Shown here: piece after piece, positions 18,081 to 26,351 of the stretch
How the letters are laid out: each line of letters opens with the position of its first letter
Numbering within the stretch: position 1 is the stretch's first letter
NCBI RefSeq assembly: GCF_029889845.1
Contig: NZ_JARANV010000023.1
Location: 1 to 63,715 of the forward strand
Origin: Halomonas sp. 25-S5
GTDB taxonomy: Bacteria > Pseudomonadota > Gammaproteobacteria > Pseudomonadales > Halomonadaceae
Reading direction: 5' to 3'
Length of the DNA: 63,715 nucleotides
Made by a program: the position numbers and the translations under genes
Notes under the pieces: generated by a model
What the model was told of the DNA's origin: nothing
Seen by the model: the letters and a program-made list of their open reading frames with translations, nothing else
The model's database searches: none

Positions 18081-19433
18081 ATGAAACATCTCGAGGGGGT
18101 GACCCCACCCCAGCAATACCGGGCCCTGGGACTCAGCACCCTGGCCTTTACCACCTGCTTCGCGGTGTGGACGATCTTTTCCATTATCGGGATCCAGATC
18201 AAGCAGGACCTGGGGCTCAATGAGACCCAGTTCGGCATCCTGGTCGCCACGCCGATATTGACCGGCTCCATCAGCCGCATCTTCCTGGGCATCTGGACCG
18301 AGCAGTTCGGCGGCCGCCGCGTGTTCAGCCTGCTGATGCTGATCACCGCGGTCTGCGTCTTCATGCTCTCCTACGTCCAAACCTATGCCATGTTCCTGGT
18401 CGCGGCGCTCGGCGTGGGCCTGGCCGGGGGCTCCTTCATCGTCGGCATCGCCTACACCTCCTACTGGTTCGAGAAGGAGAAGCAGGGCACCGCACTGGGC
18501 ATCTTCGGTGCCGGCAACGCCGGTGCGGCGGTGACCAACTTCGGCGCGCCCTTCTTGCTGCTGGCGCTGGGCTGGGAGCAGACCGCGGTGGTCTACGCCA
18601 TCGTGCTGACCGTGGTCGCCGTGGGCTTCTGGGTCTTCTCCAAGGAGGATCCACTGACCCGCGCCCGGCGCGGCCAAGGCGGCAAGGGCTCCTCTGCCCG
18701 CGAACAGCTGGAGCCGCTCAGGCACCTGCAGGTGTGGCGCTTCGCCCTCTACTACTTCTTCGTGTTCGGCGCCTTCGTCGCCTTGGCCTCTTACCTGCCG
18801 CGCTACTACGTCGGCGCCTACGATGTCAGCATCGCCGTAGCCGGCAGCCTGGCGGCCCTCTACACCCTGCCGGCCAGCGTGTTTCGCGCCCTGGGCGGGT
18901 GGATGTCCGACCGCTATGGCGCCCGGTCGATCATGTATATGACCTTCATCGCCTCGCTGTTGTGCCTGTTCCTGCTGGCCTACCCCGAGACCAGCTACGT
19001 AGTGCAAGGCAAGGAGGGCGAGATCGCCTTCACCCTGGCCATGCCGCTGTGGGGCGTGGTGGTGCTGACGGTGCTGCTGGGCTTCTTCATGTCGCTGGGC
19101 AAGGCCGCCGTCTACAAGCACATCCCGGTCTACTATCCCGAGAATGTCGGCTCGGTGGGCGGTCTGGTCGGCATGATCGGCGGCCTGGGCGGCTTCTTCC
19201 TGCCGATCATGTTCGGCATCGTGCTCGACCTCACCGGCGTCTGGACCAGCTCCTACATGGTGCTGTTCGTACTGGTGGCGGTCTCGCTGGCCTGGATGCA
19301 TGGCGCCATTCGCCGCATGGAGCGCCAGAGGGTTCCCGAACTCGGCGAGGAGCGCTATCGCTACCTGCCGGAGATCCAGGGGCCTGCGGAGCACTATGCC
19401 GAGCGCAGAAGGACCCAGCAGACCGAGGAGTGA
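18081..19433 (+). CDS. narK: Nitrate/nitrite transporter NarK (second of a tandem pair)
   Basis: A 450-residue major facilitator with 12 predicted helices. The N-terminal helices contain FAVWTIFSIIGIQIKQDLGLNETQFG with the conserved arginine in SRIFLGIWTEQFGGRRVF. NarK glycine motifs are GVGLAGGSFIVGIAYTSYW and, later, VGSVGGLVGMIGGLGGFF, and ALGGWMSDRYGARS lies between them. The ATG at 18081 follows GAGGGG; a TTG at 18063 in the same frame is less likely. It has its own FNR box and ends just before a strong terminator, so it may be monocistronic. It is closer in pattern to the MFS gene at 11976-13301 than to the first narK. Confidence 0.92.
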   Translation: MKHLEGVTPPQQYRALGLSTLAFTTCFAVWTIFSIIGIQIKQDLGLNETQFGILVATPILTGSISRIFLGIWTEQFGGRRVFSLLMLITAVCVFMLSYVQTYAMFLVAALGVGLAGGSFIVGIAYTSYWFEKEKQGTALGIFGAGNAGAAVTNFGAPFLLLALGWEQTAVVYAIVLTVVAVGFWVFSKEDPLTRARRGQGGKGSSAREQLEPLRHLQVWRFALYYFFVFGAFVALASYLPRYYVGAYDVSIAVAGSLAALYTLPASVFRALGGWMSDRYGARSIMYMTFIASLLCLFLLAYPETSYVVQGKEGEIAFTLAMPLWGVVVLTVLLGFFMSLGKAAVYKHIPVYYPENVGSVGGLVGMIGGLGGFFLPIMFGIVLDLTGVWTSSYMVLFVLVAVSLAWMHGAIRRMERQRVPELGEERYRYLPEIQGPAEHYAERRRTQQTEE

Positions 19434-19450
19434 CTCCGCATCCCAAGCGT

Positions 19451-19484
19451 CGAGAATGCCACCTGCGGGTGGCATTCTCGTTTT
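19451..19484 (+). terminator. Rho-independent terminator after narK2
   Basis: CGAGAATGCCACC and GGTGGCATTCTCG form a perfect 13-base-pair stem with a four-base loop (TGCG), followed by TTTT. It ends 50 bases after the narK2 stop, which separates nitrate uptake from the norEF unit downstream. Confidence 0.92.
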
Positions 19485-19538
19485 CGGCGAGGTGTCTTGA
19501 TCCAGGCCAGGAAAATCTGCCGCGCCTCGCGCTATAGT

Positions 19539-19556
19539 GGCATCTGAAATACATCA
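19539..19556. promoter_or_regulatory. NsrR-like site upstream of the norEF unit
   Basis: Read on the minus strand, GATGTATTT followed by CAGATGCC gives one full NsrR half (ATGYATTT) and a weak second half. It resembles the better palindrome before norC. It lies about 60 bases before the first gene of the unit, so NO-dependent derepression is plausible. The match is partial. Confidence 0.35.
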
Positions 19557-19611
19557 ATAGGCCGACCCCCGATGCGGGTCCCGGCCATATGCCAGATGCG
19601 AGGTGTCTCCC

Positions 19612-20052
19612 ATGTCCCACACCCTGGCCCACGAAGGTTCCGCCAACCCCCACAAGGCCGACCGCGGCCGCGGCGCGGCCATCGTCGTCTATATGCTCTT
19701 CCTGGGCAGCGTGCTCGCCGTCGTCACCGCGCCTGTCGGCGTGCTGATCGCCCACCTGAAGCGCCGAGGCGCCGAGCCTTGGGTGCAGAGCCACCTGCAG
19801 TTCCAGATCCGCACCTTCTGGCTGGGCGTGCTGGGCGGCGGTCTCTTCATCGCCACCTGGCAACTACTGGGGCTGGTGGGCGCCCCTGCCGTGGCGCCCT
19901 GGGCGCTGGGCTACATCTACTTCACCGCCTGTCTGATCTGGATGGTGGCGCGCTGTGGCGTGGGCATCAGCCGCCTGACCGCCAACCAGCCGGTGACCAA
20001 CCCGTGCAGCCTGGCCTTCGGCGGCGCCCGGGTGACCCTGGCGGACGGATGA
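19612..20052 (+). CDS. Small multi-helix membrane protein (DUF4870/Tic20-like) upstream of norE
   Basis: A 146-residue protein with three or four hydrophobic segments: AAIVVYMLFLGSVLAVVTAPVGVL, FWLGVLGGGLFIATWQLLG and LGYIYFTACLIWMVARCGVG. The central SHLQFQIRTFW between helices one and two is typical of DUF4870-type membrane proteins. Its specific function is not known to me. GAGG precedes the ATG at 19612, and the gene overlaps the norE start by four bases, so it is probably co-expressed with the NO reductase accessory genes. Confidence 0.7.
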   Translation: MSHTLAHEGSANPHKADRGRGAAIVVYMLFLGSVLAVVTAPVGVLIAHLKRRGAEPWVQSHLQFQIRTFWLGVLGGGLFIATWQLLGLVGAPAVAPWALGYIYFTACLIWMVARCGVGISRLTANQPVTNPCSLAFGGARVTLADG

Positions 20053-20630
20053 ACGAGCGCGCCCTGTCACGCGAGCTGCCTAACCCTGGGTGGGGGCCAC
20101 TCTCGGCGCTGCCCGGCAATCCGCTGATGTGGGTGCTGATCTTAAGCGAGATGCTGGTCTTCAGCGCCTTCTTCGCCCTGTATGCCACGGAGCGGGTGGC
20201 GGCGACGGCCATGTTCGACGCCTCCCAGCGCGAGCTCGACCCGTTGATGGGCGGGCTCAACACCCTGGTGCTGCTGACCAGCGGGCTCTGCGTGGCCCTG
20301 GCCGTGGAGGCCGTGAACACCGAACGGGTCCGCCGTGCCCGCCAGTGGTTGGGCGCCGCCATGGCGCTGGGCGTGCTGTTCGGCGTGATCAAGGTGGTCG
20401 AATACTCGAGCAAGTTCGCCGCCGGCATCACCCCGGAAACCAACACCTTCTTCGGCTTCTACTACGGGCTCACCGCCTTCCACTTCGCCCACGTGCTATT
20501 CGGCCTGGCACTGCTGGCGCTGGTGACCTGGCGTACCTCCCCCGAAAACGTGGAGACCGCTGCCGCCTTCTGGCACATGGTCGACCTGATCTGGATCCTG
20601 CTCTACCCGCTGCTCTATCTATTACGCTGA
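20049..20630 (+). CDS. norE: NorE-type heme-copper oxidase subunit III homologue
   Basis: A 193-residue membrane protein with five helices. It carries the subunit III patterns PLMWVLILSEMLVFSAFFALYA, FFGFYYGLTAFHFAHVLFGL and AAFWHMVDLIWILLYPLLYLL. In denitrifiers norE and norF support nitric oxide reductase activity but are not part of the purified norCB enzyme. It starts inside the stop of the preceding gene (ATGA) and ends in the first copy of a 19-base tandem repeat that leads into norF. Confidence 0.88.
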   Translation: MNERALSRELPNPGWGPLSALPGNPLMWVLILSEMLVFSAFFALYATERVAATAMFDASQRELDPLMGGLNTLVLLTSGLCVALAVEAVNTERVRRARQWLGAAMALGVLFGVIKVVEYSSKFAAGITPETNTFFGFYYGLTAFHFAHVLFGLALLALVTWRTSPENVETAAAFWHMVDLIWILLYPLLYLLR

Positions 20631-20720
20631 AGGCTCTCTATCCAGCTGAGGGCTCTCTATCAAGCTGAGGGCTCTCGATTAAGCTGAGGGCTCTCCCTCA
20701 AGCTGAAGGCTCCCTACTGA
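20626..20720 (+). repeat. Five-copy 19-base tandem repeat between norE and norF
   Basis: The unit GCTGAGGGCTCTCTATCAA is repeated five times at 20626, 20645, 20664, 20683 and 20702, with a few changes per copy. The first copy contains the norE stop codon (TGA), and the last ends eight bases before the norF ATG and supplies its GAGG. The repeat therefore fills the whole norE-norF gap. Each copy has a purine-rich GAGGG, so the mRNA would carry several possible ribosome docking sites. Copy number may vary between strains. Confidence 0.93.
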
Positions 20721-20727
20721 GGTGACC

Positions 20728-21021
20728 ATGACCGCCCTGCCCGGCACCCGCCGCCTGCTCGCGACCTGGGCCACGCTGATGGCCCTGACGCTGCTCTCGA
20801 TGGTCTTGGCGCGCCTCGACCAGGACAGCTGGCAGGCGCTGCCGCTCTGGTCAGCAGGCCTGGTGATCGCCGCCACCGGCTTCAAGGCCCACCGGCTGCT
20901 GATGGTCTATCTCAATCTGCGCGCCGCCACCCCGGCCTGGAAAGGCACCTTCGTGGGCCTGGTGGTGCTGACGCTGGCACTGATCGCCGGCGGCCACCTG
21001 GTGGCGCGGCTGGCCGGCTGA
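20728..21021 (+). CDS. norF: NorF-type small membrane protein (oxidase subunit IV-like)
   Basis: A 97-residue protein with three hydrophobic helices, including ATWATLMALTLLSMVLARL, FKAHRLLMVYLNLR (a motif common in subunit IV/NorF proteins) and GLVVLTLALIAGGHLVARL. It is expected to act with NorE to support NO reductase. The start at 20728 uses the GAGG left by the last tandem repeat; a GTG six bases earlier is an alternative. It is the last gene of its unit; a 249-base stretch with no visible gene follows. Confidence 0.82.
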   Translation: MTALPGTRRLLATWATLMALTLLSMVLARLDQDSWQALPLWSAGLVIAATGFKAHRLLMVYLNLRAATPAWKGTFVGLVVLTLALIAGGHLVARLAG

Positions 21022-21270
21022 CGCCGACTCCAGCACCCGGGTATCGCCGCCGCGGATCGAACGCGCGAGCCTCCACCTGGCGCCTCCTGGCCAGCCGCGG
21101 TATCGCATCGCCGCTTACCGTTACTCCCGAGCCAGCGAGAACGTGCCCCGCGTCGGGATGCCTGTTATAAGTGAAAGTGCAGGCGGCAAGCATCCTGCCA
21201 TTCGGCAAGTGACTCACGCGAACGTGGCTTCTGCGTTGGCTCAAAAGCGTCGCTGGGCGACGAAAGGATT

Positions 21271-22119
21271 ATGACCTCGCCACCCTCCTCGACATCCGGC
21301 ACCCTCGTGGCCATCGGCGGTGCCGAGGACAGGAAATCCGACCTGGAGATCCTCAAACGGGTTTTCACCCTGGCCCCTGCGGGTAACCACGAGGTGGCGG
21401 TCATCGCCACGGCAAGCAGCATTCCCGACGAAGTGCTGCCCGACTACGAAGCGGCCTTCTCTCGCCTGGGCGCCAGCCGCGTCCATTTGCTGGAGATCCG
21501 GGATCGCCAGCAGGCGGCCGACGGCGATGCGATACGCCTGATCGAGCAAAGCGGCGTCATCTTCTTCACCGGCGGTGATCAGCTGCGCCTGACCAATGTC
21601 CTGGGGGGCTCCCCGGTGCTGTCTGCCATCCGCCAGCGCCTGGAAGACGGCGCGGTGGTGGCCGGAACCAGTGCCGGCGCGGCGGCCATGCCGGGCACCA
21701 TGATCTACAATGGTGCCGCCGCCGATGCCCTGCGCAAGGGCGCCGTCAACATGACCTTCGGCCTGGGGTTGGTCGATGGCCTGATCATCGACAGCCACTT
21801 TCTCGAGCGTGGGCGCTTCACCCGCCTGATGGAGGTCGGAGCGAGCAACCCGGAACACCTCGGGGTGGGCCTGGGCGAGGATGCCGGTGTGATCATCCAC
21901 CCCCATGGCATTCTCGAGGCCATCGGTCCGGGCCATGTCATCCTCATCGATAGCCGGGAATTGACGAGCTCGAACATCGCCGACCTTTCCATGGGCGAAC
22001 CGGTGGCCATCGAGCACATGATTCTCCATGCGCTGGTCAGCGGCCATGGCTTCGATGTCGAGGCGCGGCGCTATCTCGTTCCCCAGGAACTCGGCGCCAT
22101 TCTCGCGGAGAGTCAATGA
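21271..22119 (+). CDS. cphB: Cyanophycinase
   Basis: A serine exopeptidase that releases beta-Asp-Arg dipeptides from cyanophycin. The 282 residues have the peptidase S51 layout: VAIGGAEDR at the start, FFTGGDQLRLTNVL, the nucleophile S134 in GTSAGAAAM, and FLERGRFTRL containing the basic substrate-binding region. No signal peptide is seen, so it acts in the cytoplasm. It overlaps cphA by four bases. Confidence 0.93.
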   Translation: MTSPPSSTSGTLVAIGGAEDRKSDLEILKRVFTLAPAGNHEVAVIATASSIPDEVLPDYEAAFSRLGASRVHLLEIRDRQQAADGDAIRLIEQSGVIFFTGGDQLRLTNVLGGSPVLSAIRQRLEDGAVVAGTSAGAAAMPGTMIYNGAAADALRKGAVNMTFGLGLVDGLIIDSHFLERGRFTRLMEVGASNPEHLGVGLGEDAGVIIHPHGILEAIGPGHVILIDSRELTSSNIADLSMGEPVAIEHMILHALVSGHGFDVEARRYLVPQELGAILAESQ

Positions 22120-24752
22120 ACATTCTCGAGCACCGGGCCCTGCGCGGCCCGAACTACTACAGCCGCTACCCGGCGATCTTCCTGCGCCTGGACATCGAGG
22201 ACCTCGAGGAGACGCCAAGCGACCTCGTCCCCGGCATCGTCGAACGGCTTAGCGCCCTGCTGCCGACCCTGCACGAGCACCGCTGCTCGGTGGGCCGGCC
22301 CGGTGGCTTCCTCGAGCGGCTGGAGCGCGGCACCTGGGCCGGCCATGTCGTCGAACATGTTGCCATCGAGATGCAGAACCTGATCGGCTTCTCGGTGGGC
22401 TATGGCAAGACCATCGACAGCTATGAGACAGGCATCTATAACGTCGTGTACCGCTACCGGGATGAGGCCTGTGGCCTGGCCGCCGGCGTCGAGGCCGTCG
22501 ACCTCGTCCAGCGACTGTTCGCCGGCGAGGAAGTCGACATGCCGGCGATCATCGACCGCCTCAAGCAGGTGCGCGACGCCCACATGTTGGGGCCGTCCAC
22601 CGCCGCCATCGTCGGCGCTGCCAACCAGCGGAGCATTCCCCATACCCGCTTGAGCGAGGAAAACAGCTATATCCAGTTTGGCCATGGCCATCGGCAGCAG
22701 CGTATCCAGGCGACGGTGACCGGCCATACGGACCTGATCGGCTTCGGCATCGCCGACGACAAGGAGTGGACCAAGCAGGTACTCGGCGATGCCGGGATTC
22801 CTGTGCCCCAGGGACGGGTGTGCGACTCCTTCGACGAGGCGCTCGAGGCCGTGGGCGCCATCGGCTATCCCGTCGCGGTGAAGCCCGTCATCGGCAACCA
22901 TGGCCGCGGGGTGAGCACCAACATCGAGGACGATCAGGCGCTGCATGACGCCTTCGGGATCGCCGCCCATCGCAACCCCTCGGTGATCGTCGAACAATAC
23001 ATCCGCGGCGAGGATCATCGCCTGCTGGTCATCGACGGCAGGCTCGTGGCCGCCGCGAGGCGCCGCCCGGCGCATGTGGTCGGCAACGGAGTCGATACCC
23101 TGCAGGCCCTGGTCGACGAAGAGAATCGGGACCCGCGCCGCGGCATCGGCCACGAGAACCTGCTGACCCAGATCCCGCTGGACGAGCAGTCGCTAAGGAT
23201 GATCGGCCAGCAGAACCTGACCCTGCAGAGCGTCATACCAGCCGATGAGATGGTCTTCCTCAAGCCCACGGCGAACCTCAGCACCGGCGGCACGGCCACC
23301 GACGTGACCGACGATGTCCATCCGGAGGTACGCTACGCGGCAGAGCGCATCGCGCGACTGGTGGGGCTCGACATCATCGGCATCGACCTGCTGGCCGAGA
23401 CTCTGACCCGGCCGCTGGAGGAGCAGTCCGCCGCCGTGGTCGAGGTCAACGCCGGGCCCGGCTTTCGCATGCACCTCTCGCCCACCCACGGGGAGGGCCG
23501 GGATGTCGGTCGCCCGGTGATCGACATGCTGTTCCCCGACAGCGAAGACACGGGGCGCATTCCCGTCGCTGCGGTCACCGGCACCAACGGCAAGACCACC
23601 ACGGTGCGCCTGCTCTCGCACCTGCTGCGCCAGGCGGGACGCAATGTCGGCATGGCCTGCACCGGGGCCATCGAGGTCGACAACCATGTGATCCTGCGCG
23701 GTGACTACAGCGGTCCCCAGGCGGCCGCGATCGTGCTGCGCGAGCCCACGGTCGAGTGCGCCGTGCTCGAGGTCGCCCGCGGCGGCATCATGCGCCGCGG
23801 CTTGGGGTTCGACGAGTGCGACGTCGGGGTATTGCTCAATATCGCCAGCGACCACCTGGGCGAGCACGACATCCATACGCTCGATGAACTGGCGCGCTGC
23901 AAGACGGTAGTGATCGATGCCGTCCGCCAGGGCGGGACGGCCGTGCTCAATGCCGATGATCCCAGGGTGCTGGAGGGCCAGGAGTGGGCGCGGGGCGAGA
24001 TCATCTTCTTTACGCTGGACCCCGACTCGCGCCCCGTCCGTCAGCATGTCCGCGAACACGGCGTCGCCTTTACCGTCCACAACGAGCGCATCGTGATGCG
24101 CCAGGGCCATGTCGAGGCCGAGGTGATCCCGGTGGTGGATGTACCGATCACCTTCGAGGGGCACGCACGCTTCAATGTCGCCAACGCCCTGGCCGCCAGC
24201 GCCGCCGGCTATGCCCTGGGCCTGTCGATCGCCGATATCCAGCGGGGTCTGCAGACCTTCCACCCGACGCCGGGGCAGAATCCCGGCCGCACCAACCTCA
24301 TCGACGCCGACGGCATGAAGGTGCTGATCGACTACGGCCACAATGTCCCGGCTCTCGAGGCCTTGAGCGAACTGGTGAGCGCTATCCCGGCCCGGCGACG
24401 CGTCAGCGTGGCCAGCGCCCCGGGGAATCGCCGCGACGAGGACCTGATCACGCTGGGCAGGCTGCTTGCCCGGATGCACGACGTCCTGTTCATCTACGAA
24501 ACCGATGCCCGCGGTCGTGCCATTGGTGACGCCGCTGGCCTGCTGCGCGACGGGGCCGAATCCGTGCCGGGCGCCTGCCGGGTAGAGATCATCATGGAAG
24601 AGTCCCAGGCCGTCGACAGGGCCTTCGATGAGGCCAGTGAAGGCGACCTGCTGGTGTTGCTGATCGATGATGTCGAAGGCGCCATCGAGCGCCTGAAGGG
24701 TCGTCGTTTCTCGCCGCCAGCGGCGACGCCCCCCACGGATGCGTTGCCATGA
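22116..24752 (+). CDS. cphA: Cyanophycin synthetase
   Basis: A two-ligase enzyme that adds aspartate and arginine in turn to the cyanophycin polymer using ATP. The 878 residues match CphA1 length. The N-terminal domain precedes an ATP-grasp fold (about 220-470) with FGIADDKEWTKQVLGDAGIPVP and VEVNAGPGFRMHLSP. A Mur-ligase-like domain follows, with the P-loop VTGTNGKTTTVRLLSHLL near residue 488 and DYGHNVPALEALSE. It is coupled to cphB and iadA by 4-base overlaps, so synthesis and breakdown are made from one message. Confidence 0.95.
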   Translation: MNILEHRALRGPNYYSRYPAIFLRLDIEDLEETPSDLVPGIVERLSALLPTLHEHRCSVGRPGGFLERLERGTWAGHVVEHVAIEMQNLIGFSVGYGKTIDSYETGIYNVVYRYRDEACGLAAGVEAVDLVQRLFAGEEVDMPAIIDRLKQVRDAHMLGPSTAAIVGAANQRSIPHTRLSEENSYIQFGHGHRQQRIQATVTGHTDLIGFGIADDKEWTKQVLGDAGIPVPQGRVCDSFDEALEAVGAIGYPVAVKPVIGNHGRGVSTNIEDDQALHDAFGIAAHRNPSVIVEQYIRGEDHRLLVIDGRLVAAARRRPAHVVGNGVDTLQALVDEENRDPRRGIGHENLLTQIPLDEQSLRMIGQQNLTLQSVIPADEMVFLKPTANLSTGGTATDVTDDVHPEVRYAAERIARLVGLDIIGIDLLAETLTRPLEEQSAAVVEVNAGPGFRMHLSPTHGEGRDVGRPVIDMLFPDSEDTGRIPVAAVTGTNGKTTTVRLLSHLLRQAGRNVGMACTGAIEVDNHVILRGDYSGPQAAAIVLREPTVECAVLEVARGGIMRRGLGFDECDVGVLLNIASDHLGEHDIHTLDELARCKTVVIDAVRQGGTAVLNADDPRVLEGQEWARGEIIFFTLDPDSRPVRQHVREHGVAFTVHNERIVMRQGHVEAEVIPVVDVPITFEGHARFNVANALAASAAGYALGLSIADIQRGLQTFHPTPGQNPGRTNLIDADGMKVLIDYGHNVPALEALSELVSAIPARRRVSVASAPGNRRDEDLITLGRLLARMHDVLFIYETDARGRAIGDAAGLLRDGAESVPGACRVEIIMEESQAVDRAFDEASEGDLLVLLIDDVEGAIERLKGRRFSPPAATPPTDALP

Positions 24753-25927
24753 TGCCCCGCGAGGATCGGGACGCCCCCCTGCTGACTCTGCTGCGCGTTG
24801 GACGCATCTTCGCGCCACAACCGCTCGAGGCCACCGAGATCCTCATCGCCGACGGCCGAATCGCGGCCCTGGGGCGAGATCTCGCCGTACCGGAAGGGTG
24901 GCCCGTGCGGGTCGTGGAAGCCCGCGATCTCGTCGCCGTTCCCGCCTTCATCGACCAGCATGTGCATGTGACCGGTGGCGGCGGCGAAGGCGGCTGCGGC
25001 ACCCGTTGCCCGGAGATCACCGCCCACGAGATTGCGTCCATGGGCATCGGCACCGTGGTGGGCGTGCTGGGCACCGACGGCATCAGCCGCTCGCCGGCGG
25101 ACCTGCTGGCCAAGGTGCGCGGGCTCAGGGCCGAGGGTATCGCCGCCTACATGTACACGGGGTCCTATCGCGTTCCGCCACCGACTCTCACCGGCGACCT
25201 GCAGCGCGATCTGGCCTGGATCCCCGAGGTCATCGGCCTGGGCGAGATCGCCATCTCGGATCATCGCTCCAGCCAGCCGCGCCAGGACGAGATCGAGCGA
25301 CTGGTCAGCGAGGTGCGAGTCGGTGCCATGCTGGCCGGCAAGCTGGGCATCTGTCATTTCCACGTCGGCGATGGCAAGCGGGGGCTGACGCCGCTGCGCC
25401 GCCTGCTCAGCGAGACCGAGATCCCCGCCGAGCAGGTGATCCCGACGCATGTGAACCGCCATCGCGAGCTGCTCGAGGAGGCCGCTGACTATGCGCTGAC
25501 CTTCGACGCCAACGTGGATGTGACCGCCTTCGACGACGCCGACGAGGACGACATGAGCGGCTTCGGTGCGGTGTCGCGGTTGCTCAGGCGCGGCGTCCCG
25601 GTCGAGCGCATCACCATGAGTTCGGACTGCAACGGCAGCCTGCCCGAGTTCGACGCCCGGGGCGCCTATATCGGCATGCGGGTGGCGGGCAACACCACCC
25701 TGATCGCGGACTGGCAGCGCCTGGTACGCGAGGAGGTGCTGCCCCTGGAGCAGGCCCTGGGCGTGATCTCGGGAAACGTGGCACGAGTGCTCGGGCTCGA
25801 TGGCCAGAAAGGCCGCCTGGCCGTCGGCCATGACGCCGACGTGACCCTGCTCGACGGCGACCTCCAGCCGCAGCAAACCTTCGTGTCAGGGAAGCGAGTC
25901 TATGCCAGGGACGGCTCGCCCGAGTGA
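24749..25927 (+). CDS. iadA: Isoaspartyl dipeptidase, probably for cyanophycin dipeptides
   Basis: A metal-dependent amidohydrolase of the beta-aspartyl dipeptidase family, 392 residues. Zinc ligands are in DQHVHVTGGGGEGG near residue 70, the bridging lysine/histidine region in KLGICHFHVGDGKRGL, further ligands in THVNRHRELLEEA, and the metal aspartate in MSSDCNGSLPEFD. It cleaves isoaspartyl peptide bonds; after cphB it would split beta-Asp-Arg into free aspartate and arginine and complete cyanophycin degradation. Confidence 0.93.
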   Translation: MMPREDRDAPLLTLLRVGRIFAPQPLEATEILIADGRIAALGRDLAVPEGWPVRVVEARDLVAVPAFIDQHVHVTGGGGEGGCGTRCPEITAHEIASMGIGTVVGVLGTDGISRSPADLLAKVRGLRAEGIAAYMYTGSYRVPPPTLTGDLQRDLAWIPEVIGLGEIAISDHRSSQPRQDEIERLVSEVRVGAMLAGKLGICHFHVGDGKRGLTPLRRLLSETEIPAEQVIPTHVNRHRELLEEAADYALTFDANVDVTAFDDADEDDMSGFGAVSRLLRRGVPVERITMSSDCNGSLPEFDARGAYIGMRVAGNTTLIADWQRLVREEVLPLEQALGVISGNVARVLGLDGQKGRLAVGHDADVTLLDGDLQPQQTFVSGKRVYARDGSPE

Positions 25928-25946
25928 CGCGGACACCTCAGACACC

Positions 25947-26022
25947 TCAACCCGCTGATGGGTGGGCTCAACTCCCTAGGAGTCTGTTGATCCTGATGCT
26001 GGCGCTGATTGCCGACGGCTAG
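25947..26022 (+). pseudogene. Fused relic of norE and norF
   Basis: The segment 25947-25980 is nearly identical to part of norE (20236-20270) and encodes LNPLMGGLNSL against LDPLMGGLNTL. Ten bases later, 25990-26018 matches part of norF (about 20968-20996), encoding LMLALIADG against LTLALIAGG, and then meets a stop. The two pieces are in the same order and direction as in the intact norEF unit, with everything between them deleted. It is too short to function. It shows that a second norEF copy existed next to the left border of the BREX island. Confidence 0.75.
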
Positions 26023-26156
26023 CAGATCACACGCTTTGCCTGGGATCTGCCGCACACCTTTCAAGAGCAAGATCGACTCCAACGGTTCGATAATCGACCA
26101 AACTCGGCTAGACTCGCTTGAAATGGGTTTAATTTTATAGCCGGGACCACCCCACC

Positions 26157-26351
26157 ATGGAAGACCGTTGGCTCTCCGTCGATGAGATCGGCGAGTACCT
26201 TGGCGTGAAGCGCGACACCGTCTATCGCTGGATCTCCGAGCGGGCGATGCCCGCCCACCGTATCGGGCGGCTATGGAAATTCAAGCGCGACGAGGTGGAT
26301 GACTGGGTCCGCAACGGCGGTGCCAGCGAGGGCAGCAAGCCCAATGCGTGA
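26157..26351 (+). CDS. Small excisionase-type helix-turn-helix protein heading the BREX operon
   Basis: A 64-residue MerR/excisionase-like DNA-binding protein: WLSVDEIGEYLGVKRDTVYRW, then the wing IGRLWKFKRDEVDDWV. It overlaps brxA by eight bases (ATGCGTGA), so the two are co-translated. Proteins like this often head BREX or other defence operons, but this is not the WYL-domain BrxR. It may regulate the operon by binding upstream, where TCGAT-A-ATCGA is a small palindrome at 26085-26095. Regulatory action is inferred. Confidence 0.85.
   Translation: MEDRWLSVDEIGEYLGVKRDTVYRWISERAMPAHRIGRLWKFKRDEVDDWVRNGGASEGSKPNA

Noticed and set aside
20626..20720. A CRISPR array.
   Set aside because: The five units are contiguous with no unique spacers, and no cas gene is present.
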